A stretch of 64,000 bases of DNA from Stomorhina lunata (lineage: Eukaryota > Arthropoda > Insecta > Diptera > Rhiniidae), in NCBI GenBank assembly GCA_933228675.1, contig OW121740.1, positions 6,761,442-6,825,441 of the forward strand, read 5' to 3'. Under the pieces are notes generated by a model that saw only the letters and a program-made list of their open reading frames with translations, was not told where the DNA came from and made no database searches. This document shows positions 55,849-64,000 of this stretch, piece after piece; the first letter of the stretch is position 1, and each line of letters opens with the position of its first letter. Both the position numbers and the translations under genes were made by a program.

Positions 55849-56532
55849 TTAAGAAAATTTTTGTGTTTTCGAACATATGTATATCAAAAGAGTCAAGCCG
55901 ATTTTGCAACTTTCAGAAATGCAGTTATATAGTCCCATATAATCTCTTTAGATTCCAAAAATAAAAATTGAAGGGAATTCATAAACGAATCCAAAAAATC
56001 GAATTTTATAAAAAATGGCAAATTTCTATACACTATAATTTTAACTGCAAAAAAAAGGTCACTTGGGTTTTCTTTTTTGAAATTTTTGAAATTGTGTTAT
56101 ATTAACAATAAAATGAACTTTGTAACTGCAAAAAATTATTTATGTACCTTGTATAGTTTTTCATAAATTTAAAGTCAAATTTTGCAAAAAAAATTAACTT
56201 TTTAGTTTTTTCGTGGCGTAAAAAAAGACCTTAAACACTTGTGGGAAACCCTGTGAAAAAGTTTAAAAAAAGTGTATTTTACAAAATCTGACTTGAAATT
56301 TGCTTTAAATTTCTGAAAATCTGTACAAGGTACATATACTTACACTGCACTTTTACTGATACAGGTAAAAAATGAGAAGAATGCATTACCATTTACAAGA
56401 CATCGACATTCCCTCGGCAGTCGGTTCTTCTTACCAGAACGACTTGGAAATCTTAGGATTCCGACCAAGAACTGACATTTCTGCTATATTACTAATAATA
56501 TCGGAGTTACAACAAGACTTGGAATAACTAAT
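55849..56532. other. AT-rich non-coding stretch
   Basis: Nothing recognisable as a gene or element is seen here. Confidence 0.45.
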
Positions 56533-57547
56533 CAGGGGTGTCGTAGAAACCAATTTCATTGGTATTGGCTTTGAAAACGACAAAAAAATTAAATTGGTGT
56601 CATGAATTCCAATATTAATGTTCGAGCTACATTTTCTATTGGTTTTATGTGTCATAGAAAATAATATTATTGGTTTAGTATTGGAAATAAACCAAGCAAC
56701 TTACAGCTAACAGATTTCATTTCAAAATTGGTATATCTATTAAAAACAAAGGCGTTACTGGCCAGCTGGTGCCTTTTTCGATTTAAAGATCCACTAAGAA
56801 CGGATTTTTGATAATTCGGCCTTGTGGGGGATAAAAAAGGGTAAATTCAGTAACGATGTGATTCCCAAACTAAAAACAATAGAACTAAAATTTAAATCGA
56901 GTTTCAGCTACAAAAATAACAGAACAAGTGGTAAGTAATTTTCGAAAAAAAAGGGGAGAAAAAGAGAAAAATTATTTTTGGTACTTTTTAGCTTTAACTT
57001 TCTAATAAAAAGAGATGGGTAAAAAGTTTACATAGAATTTGTTATCATGTAATAAGATAAAATCAAGTTTTAATACTTTTCTGTGTCTTTGGAATCAATG
57101 AACCTCATCGACAAACATAAAAAATTTCAAAAATGCGGAAAATTGTATGGCTAGAATATTCTTTGTGTAAAAGTACTGGCGAAGCAAATGCATCCCATGT
57201 AAGTGACAATCGTCCTTTGATTGGCTGTGGTTTGTTTCTTGGTGTAGGTAGATTAAATTTTTTTCAGTCCGCAATTCGGTCATTCCATTATGTTATGTAT
57301 GTATACAAGCTTAATTTGTCCAAATAGCAAATTATTTTTTTTTAATAATTTTTATTTTATTTTTTATTTGATTTTTGATGTTTCACAAAAAATTCCAATG
57401 AAATCATAAACAATTGATTCGAACATTTTGTTTGATTTCAAACCAATAATAACAAAATCGACTTGGTTTCATAACACCAAATAATACCAGTATTGGTTTT
57501 CAAAACCGATACATTTAAAAACCGACTTGGTTTCTATGACACCCCTG
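56533..57547. mobile_element. Uncoded element with CAGGGGTGTC termini
   Basis: CAGGGGTGTCGTAGAAACCA at 56533 and the reverse complement of CAGGGGTGTCATAGAAACCA ending at 57547 form terminal inverted repeats of ~20 bp with one mismatch. Further inward both sides carry ATTGGTTTTGAAAACC-type blocks in inverted order. CAGGG...CCCTG ends are usual for hAT elements, but the expected 8-bp target duplication is not visible. There is no transposase frame, so it is a non-autonomous relic of about 1,015 bp. Confidence 0.6.
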
Positions 57548-58570
57548 AATATCTGTTAAATGACTCTTTTAATCAACTTGTTCTTACAACTGAACATCAT
57601 AAATATATAAATTATTAAAAAGTTACACCACAAAGTCTTAATTCAAAACCATAGTCCACCCATGTTTTCTTTTCTTTGACCTTAATATAGATATCTCTGT
57701 TTGCATTCACTTAAAATTTCATAAAACCCAAAGACAAACAATGAAAAAATATAAACTTAATTATATTATTATTCTTTTTTATTATTCTTATCAATTTCAC
57801 CAAAAGGGAACTCCAACCCCCTTTATCCTTAATAAGAAAAACAGTGTCTGAATATAAAATTAAACCCAACAATTAATTACTCCAAAACTAACCAACCATC
57901 AACAATCAAAAAGGAGGAAAGAAAGGAAAAGTCTGAAAAACACTCCAAACAAAAAACAAATTTCCTTTTAACAATAACAGAAAGGAAGGACACGGTTAGA
58001 CGGACTACTTTAAATGAATGTATGTATGGAAGTGTGAGGTGGTGTGTGTGTGTGAGTATGTGAGCTTTTGAAAAATTGTAACGGGCATCCATTTAAAATT
58101 GCATGCCAAAAGTGTTTGTTTGTATATTTTCTTTTATTTTTTATTTTGTTTAGAATTCTGTTATTATTCCTTTTTAAGTGTTGTTGACATGTTTAACACT
58201 TTAGAAAATAGGTGTGAGTCCGTTCATACGTGGATGAAAGATGAAAAATCCCAACAAACCAAAGTTTTATACTTTTTAGGGAGTCGGATTTCTTTGTTAA
58301 GTTATTGCGGTAGTTTGTCTAAAACTAGTAACAAATTTGTTAAGATATTCCAAAGCAGTGTTTCCCAAACTCTTACTAAAATATGTTTACTTTTATCCTA
58401 TCTTTGTAAGCAATTTAAGTGTTCGTGAAAAAGTACAAGGGCCCACTAGCGGGGTTTTTGAAAATACTGATCTAAAGTGATATTTGTCGTAACGAATTAG
58501 CTCGGAGTTATGTAGTATTTGTTTTGAATTGTTTCAACCTACTATAGCATAAACTCCACTCTCTTCTATA
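57548..58570. other. Non-coding stretch
   Basis: A TGTATGTATGGAAGTGTGAG / TGTGTGTGTG patch lies near 58018-58055. The 109-codon plus-strand ORF at 58099-58428 has no recognisable domain and no splice or start context that I trust. Confidence 0.45.
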
Positions 58571-59855
58571 AAGAGTGCTCTAAATAAAATTTGTAGTTGG
58601 ATTTTCTTAAATAAAAATCAAACCTTTTAATATAAAAACTGTACAAAATACGCAAATATAATGACATATTATACAAAATCATTTAGCATTAAAATGTTTA
58701 CTTAGTACTCGGGTTTTGCAAAATTATCGACTTTTTTCGGAAACCCTCCCATTAAAGATTTTACAGTTGCTTCTGATACCTTTTTGGAGCATGTGTTTCA
58801 CCTGCGCTTAAAATCGGACATGTTCTTGGAAATCTTTCCTGTGTTCTTCAATTCCTTTTTTACCAGAGCCCAATATCTTTCCACAGGCCGAAGTTCTGGA
58901 CAGTTAGGTGGATTTGGCTCTCGTGGTACAAAAATGACATTATTCTTTGAGTACCACTCAAGTGCCTTTTTTCCATAATGGCATGATGCTAAATCGGGCC
59001 AAAAAAATGTAGTCACTCTGTGCTCTCTTAAAAAGGGTAACAACCGTTTTTGTAGGCACTCCTTTATATAAATTTCTGTGTTTATTGTGCCAGATGCCAC
59101 AAATACTTTACTTCTTTTGCCACAACTGCAAATAGCTTGCCACATTAGAAACTTCTTAGGGAATTTTGTTTGTTTTTTTGTGCGAAATTCTTGCCGAACA
59201 TTGCCCCGTTTATCAGCAACATAAAAATCTTGACCAGGAAGTTGAGAAAAGTCTGCCAGTACGTATGTTTCATCATCCATCACACAACAGGTGTATTTTT
59301 TTATAAAATCAGACTTCAATTTTTTCGCTCTAAGTTCTTTATAGCATTGCGATCTGGAACCTTTTGGACTTTGTATGTCTTCAGTCCAGCATAAGCTTTG
59401 ACTCTATGTGCAAAATTCGTATAACATTTCACCGTACGAGCTGCTTTTCTTAAAGAAGTGTTAGGCGCTCTTCGAAAGAGTCGCTCGACTTCTTTTGCCT
59501 TACCAATATCTGTAGGACCTTTTTTCCTCCCTGATCCAGGTTTTCTTTCAATGCTCAGGATTTCCTTATACCGTCTGATGGCATTAGAAATCGTTCGAGG
59601 GTCAACTTTCAAATTTTTAGCTATTTTTTTAAAAGTCCATGACAGATTTTTTTGAAAAGCTTTAATTATATTTTCACGAACTTTTTTTTCGCAGTCCATT
59701 TTGATTGAAATAACTATTGAAAATTAATAATTTCTAAAATAATAGTATCTGACATATCTATAGAAACTAACTTAATCAAAAAATCAATTATTTCTTGCAC
59801 TATGGATAAATTTTGTCTAAAATAGTAAATGCATATTTTTTTTTAGAACACTCTT
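58571..59855 (-). mobile_element. Tc1-type DD37E transposon, copy B
   Basis: A 1,285-bp element flanked by TA at 58569-58570 and 59856-59857, with the same AAGAGTGCTCTAAATAAAAT and AAGAGTGTTCTAAAAAAAAT terminal inverted repeats as copy A. It lacks the 53-base insertion of copy A. Only scattered substitutions separate the two copies outside indels. Confidence 0.95.
58702..59699 (-). pseudogene. DD37E Tc1-type transposase, copy B (two lesions)
   Basis: The frame starts at ATG 59699 and would end at TAA 58702-58704, 998 bases. Domain order is as in copy A: N-terminal helix-turn-helix (SWTFKKIAKNLKVDPRTI), basic GRKKGPTD segment and DDE core with FFWPDLASCHYG and CPELRPVERYW. Lesion 1 is a 13-base deletion near 59323-59335, after AIKNLE, which shifts the frame. 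Lesion 2 is a TGA near 58796-58798, where copy A has a Trp codon (FKRRW). Adding back 13 bases gives 1,011, exactly the length implied by copy A. The catalytic centre between the lesions is open for 173 codons. The copy is inactive as it stands. Confidence 0.92.
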
Positions 59856-59894
59856 TAATATTAAAAATATTTTGATAGCACATTTTTCAACTTC

Positions 59895-61260
59895 AAAATC
59901 TTGAACCAATTGAGACCCCCAAAATCTGAAAGCTTACGATGTTAGAAGAAAACCCCTAGCTGGGCTAAGAATTACACTCTGTTACACCAAAAAACTCGAG
60001 AAACGACCTAGCTTGGGTTGTAGACCTTATTAAGAACATGAACATGAATCGTGCAAAAAATTCAGAAATACGTGCAAGTTTAAGAGTTATACGCAAAAAA
60101 CTGATTTAATCGAGGTTCGTTAAAATTGTAAATTTTTTGACTTTATTAGCTTTTTATTGCAATAAGTATCTCGTTTTTCTTTATAGAACGAGCTTTAAAA
60201 GACTGAATAAAACCAAATAGGTTTTATAGAAAAAACTTGAAGTAATTGCTTTTGAATTTGAAAAATTATGAAAAAATTAAAAAAGCGAAACTTTTGATAA
60301 ACTCTAACATGTGATGGAAAACGATCGTTTTCAAATCGATCGATTTCAGATATATTTTTGAGATAATTGTCGGTTATTTTCCCAAAAAATTCAAACCAAA
60401 TGAAAGATAAGAAATCAGTCAAAAAGATTAAAGCCTAAATTTTCATTTTATTTGGGGAAAAAATCTAAAACTATCTTAAAAATACATCTGAAATCGATCG
60501 ATTTGAAAACGATCGTTTTTCATCACATACCTGATATTTTTTTAGAATATAAGCCCAATGAGTACAGCTTGTTAATGCTTGATCCCTTGACTTTCCAAAA
60601 CTAGTTTAAAATGTTAAGATCGCTCTTCAAATGTGAGAGTACTACGACTTACCCGAAAACAGTTTTTTGGGAATATCTCGAAATTTTGCACGTGTTTTGA
60701 AATTTTTGAAATGGTTTTTGTATGTCCTCACCTAGGACTAAATATAACCCCCACTATGTCGCTTTCCAAGTGTTTACAAAAGTTGCTTATTTGTTAAATT
60801 TATACTAAAAGTGTTTCTATGGAAAAAATGTATACTAAACATTTTTCTTTAGAAAAAAATTTATACCGAAAATATTCTTGTAGAAAAAATTTTATACTGA
60901 AAATTAATTTAAGAAAAAATTTTATACCGAAAATTTTTCCATAGAAAAATTTTGATACCAAAAAAATAAAGAAAAATTTTGATATCATCAAATTTCATCA
61001 TCGATAAAAGTCTAACGAAATTTTACGTTTTTGACAGTTTTGCAATTGTTGTTGTTTTTTTTTCCATTTTGTATCAAGACACAAATTTTATATCGAAGAG
61101 AGAAAAGCAATATTTCAAATAGTTCACGAGATATAGACTTAAAAATTCAGTACCCCCAAGCGAAAATATCAAAAATGATTTGAAAAAAAAATCTTAGCTA
61201 ATAATTCAAGACCCATCATAAGCTTTCAGATTTTAGGGTTCTCAATTGGTTCAAGATTTT
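59895..61260. mobile_element. Uncoded element with ~45-bp terminal inverted repeats
   Basis: AAAATCTTGAACCAATTGAG at about 59895 continues for ~45 bases (to AAGCTTACGATG) and is matched in reverse at 61216-61260 (CATCATAAGCTTTCAGATTT... TCTTGAACCAATT-type) with a few mismatches. The interior holds a nested inverted repeat at 60310-60527, a patch of family-C-like sequence at about 60800-60970, and no transposase frame. Confidence 0.55.
60310..60527. repeat. 56-bp inverted repeat with ATCGATCGAT palindrome
   Basis: The arms 60310-60365 and 60472-60527 are reverse complements with about three mismatches. Each contains AACGATCGTT and ATCGATCGAT, which are themselves palindromic. The spacer is 106 bp of AT-rich sequence. 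This could be a nested MITE. Confidence 0.75.
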
Positions 61261-62284
61261 AATGCTAAACTGTTTAATTGTTTAACCTTTCACACGCATA
61301 TTTGCTTTACCTTAAGCCTTAATGCAAACTTTCGTGTGAATATGATTTTAATACCATATTTCCCTTACGTACATGTCAAACATTTATATACATATTTTGA
61401 CATGTAAATAAAATATAAGATTTTCAACAAATATGTAAAAATTTCCATATTTCTAAAAACTACAAATGCATTAAAAACTAAAAACAACAATAATTCCCAC
61501 ATCGATTATAAAGGACTTAGAGGTTTGTGCTGTTAAGGATTTATGACAACTCAATACGAGAAAAACGTGTCTCATTTGACATTTATTTATAAAATCAGGG
61601 GGCGTTGAAATCATGTTAAGCGGCAACAGCAACAGCATCAATACCTACTACCACCCCTTTCCTTTCTCTTTTCTTTGTTTAATGTGTGACCTTAATACAT
61701 TTGCGATTTGCAGCTACTGAAGCATTTAATTTGGGCCAGTAGAAAAGGATTTATTTTTTCAATTTTCCTTGAACAACAGAAAATTTTCCAATTTTTTTTT
61801 TTTGACAAACAATAACACAAAGAATGAAAAAAGGACACGAGTTTAAGACATTTAAAAAGCATTTAAATTTATATTTGTTTAAGTTTTTTTCTCCTTGTGT
61901 ATTGACCAATATTTTATTTTGTTAAACAAACGAAACTTTATTTTAAATTTAATATAGATGTTGCCTTCAAGAGCAGTTGAGGGCATTGTTTGTCTTCATT
62001 TAAGTAAACATTTAAAAAGTTTTAACGCTAAGAAAATCTAAAGCAAACAGTAGACTTTAACACTTATATTGTCTCAACATAAATATATCCCAACAAACCA
62101 AATGTTTAAGTTTTATATTCTCATTTAAAATTGAGCACTTTGATTTAAAAACGCTCTCCATTTGGCCAACCTTGCTTCAAGCCATTGATTAGCCTTGCTT
62201 TTTTAGATAAGAAAATATCATTTAGATATTTTCGATACGATTTCGAAATCCCGACTCGAACTCACAACCTCCTACAAAAAAAGT
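61261..62284. other. Non-coding stretch
   Basis: No supported gene. A 45-codon plus ORF (ATG at 61613, LSGNSNSINTYYHPF) looks slightly non-random but is too short to judge. A B-box-like CCCGACTCGAACTCACAACC (reverse GAGTTCGAGTCGGG) lies at about 62251-62270. TTTAGATATTTTCGATAC at about 62222 also precedes array C1. Confidence 0.4.
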
Positions 62285-64000
62285 CCATAGAAAAATGTTT
62301 GATGAAAAAAAAATTCTATAGAAAAATTTTTGATAAAAAAGTTTTATCTAGTTTTGATAAAAAAAATTTCTGTAAAAAAATTTTTTGAAAAAAAATTTTC
62401 TATAAAAAAATTTTTGATTAAAAAAATTTTCTATAGAAATATTTTTGATTAAAAGAATTTTCGTTAGAAAAATTTCTAAAGAAAACTTTTCGATAAAAAA
62501 ATGTTTGATGAAAAAAATTTTCTATAGAAAAATTTGTGATAAAAAATTTTCTACGAAAAGTTTTAATAGAAAAATTTTCTATAGAAAAGTTTTAATAAAA
62601 AAATTTTCTATACAAAAGTTTTATAGAAAAGTTTTAATAGAAAAATTTTTGATAAAAAAATTTTCTATAGAAAAATTTTGATAAAAAAAACTTCTATAGA
62701 AAAATTTTTGATAAAAAAATTTTCTATAGGAAAATTTTTAATAAAAAATTTCTTATAGAAAATTTTTGATAAAAAAAATGTTCTATAGAACAAATTTTGA
62801 TAAAAAAATTTTCTATAGAAAAATTTTTGATAAAAAAATTTTCTATAGAAAAATTTTTGATAAAAATATTTTCTATAGAAAAATTTTTGATAAAAAAATT
62901 TTCTATAGAAAAATTTTTGTTAAAAAAATATTCTATAGAAAAGTTTTTGATAAAAAAATTTTCTTTAGAAAAATTTTTGATAAAAAAATTTTCTATAGAA
63001 AAATTTTTGATAAAAAAATTTTCTATAGAAAAATTTTTGATAAAAAAATTTTCTATAGAAAATTTTTGATAAAAAAATTTTCTATAGATAAATTTTTGAT
63101 AAAAAAATGTTTTATAGAAAAATTTTTGATAAAAAATTTTCTATACAAAAATTTTTGATAGAAAAATTTTTGATAAAAAAATTTTCTATAGAAAAATTTT
63201 TGATAAAAAAATTTTCTATAGAAAATTTTTGATAAAAAAAGTTTTCTAAAAAAGAATGTTTGATAAAAAAATTTTCTATAAATAAATTTTTGATAAAAAA
63301 AATGTTTTATAGAAAAATTTTTGATAAAAAATTTTCTATACAAAAATTTTTGATACAAAAATTTTCTATGGAAAAATTTTGAATAGAAAAATTTTTAATA
63401 AAAAAAATTTCTATAGAAAAATTTTTGATAAAAAAAAATTTCTACAGACAAATTTTTAATAAAAAAATGTTCTATAGAAAAATTTTTGATAAATAAAATT
63501 TTCTATAAAAAAATGTTGATAAAAAAATTTTCTATAGAAAATTCCTATAAAAAAATTTTTGATAAAAAAATTTCCTATATAAAAATTTTTGATATAAAAT
63601 TTGTAATAAAAAAAAAAATCAATAAAATTTTCTATAGAAAAATTTTTGATAAAAAAATTTTCTATAGAAAATTTTTGATAAAAAAATTTTCTATAGATAA
63701 ATTTTTGATAAAAACATGTTTTATAGAAAAATTTTTGATAAAAAATTTTCTATACAAAAATTTTTGATAGAAAAATTTTTGATAAAAAAATTTTCTATAG
63801 AAAATTTTTGATAAAAAAATTTTCTATAGAAAAATTTTGATAAAAAAATTTTCTATAGATAAATTTTTGATAAAAAAAATGTTTTATAGAAAAATTTTTG
63901 ATAAAAAATTTTCTATACAAAAATTTTTGATAGAAAAATTTTTGATAAAAAATTTTCTATACAAAAATTTTTGATAAAAAAATTTTCTATGGAAAAATTT
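62285..64000. repeat. Satellite family C, array 3 (continues past window end)
   Basis: More than 55 copies of the 30-bp TTTTCTATAGAAAAATTTTT + GATAAAAAAA unit. The stretch at 62800-63060 is nearly perfect. From about 63060 a larger repeating pattern appears, marked by AAAATGTTTTATAGAAAAAT and TTTTCTATACAAAAATTTTT variants, at about 63105, 63300, 63715 and 63885. This indicates multi-unit block duplication. The array runs off the window at 64000. Confidence 0.95.

Noticed and set aside
58099..58428. 109-codon plus-strand ORF
   Set aside because: It opens at a TTG, not an ATG. It has no domain and no splice support; a chance ORF is more likely.
62766..63158. Long ORFs over family-C arrays (KKIFYRKIFD / KFLIKKFSIE type), also at 35888-36118, 36506-36836, 37013-37297, 62445-62681 and 63053-63767
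   Set aside because: The repeat unit is 30 bp (ten codons) without stops in several frames, so ORFs stay open on both strands. The peptides are pure low-complexity translations of a satellite with no start context.

Overview
This 64 kb window is very AT-rich eukaryotic DNA. It carries spliced coding exons with GTAAGT donors, a ZAD-plus-C2H2 zinc-finger gene (a family greatly expanded in insects), and mini-me-like repeats with GTCY microsatellites next to a GTCGATTTAGC core, as described from flies. It most likely comes from a higher fly (Brachycera), probably a calyptrate; the species cannot be read from the sequence.

Only one ordinary protein-coding gene is visible. It lies on the minus strand at 385-9583 in four exons (9583-4354, 4148-4017, 3054-2251, 656-385). 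All junctions between these exons are phase 1 and join into one open frame of 2,146 codons including the stop. The predicted partial protein begins inside a ZAD domain, continues with a ~1,550-residue low-complexity linker, and ends with seven C2H2 zinc fingers in two groups (3 + 4) and a Ser/Thr-rich tail. The 5' exon with the first half of the ZAD was not found, so 9.6-64 kb may be part of a very long first intron or may be intergenic. The last intron is filled by a satellite array.

The remaining ~54 kb is repeats and transposon debris. (1) AT-rich tandem arrays with 28-30 bp units form three related families: A (800-2150, 22660-25000, 26531-28700, 30031-31072, the last two inverted relative to the first two), C (35690-36786, 37065-37235, 62285 to the window end) and D (38531-39641, with a diverged version at 45780-46350). 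(2) Two arrays of an 18-bp unit (41750-42412, 49613-50230) carry TGACTCA in about half their units, often as ATGACTCAGCA, which fits the AP-1 and CNC-Maf antioxidant-response consensus. (3) A 20-bp array lies at 31288-31664. (4) DNA transposons: a mariner-superfamily element with a single in-frame stop (16069-17368), two DD37E Tc1-type copies with different lesions (32303-33653, 58571-59855), a Transib-type MITE with CACAGTG ends and a CGACG target duplication (42805-43309) plus a second fragment, a hAT relic (44544-45474), and several uncoded elements defined by terminal inverted repeats. (5) Five copies of a ~730-810 bp mini-me/Helentron-like repeat and one longer relative. (6) Two copies of a tRNA-derived SINE with target-site duplications, a tRNA-like relic, and a 1.1 kb foldback structure.

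I found no CRISPR, prokaryotic, viral or metabolic cluster, and no clearly new enzymatic system. The most notable signals are the AP-1/ARE-motif satellite found twice behind a shared flank, the oppositely oriented family-A arrays that could fold into long double-stranded RNA if transcribed together, and the Transib element with canonical RSS-heptamer ends.
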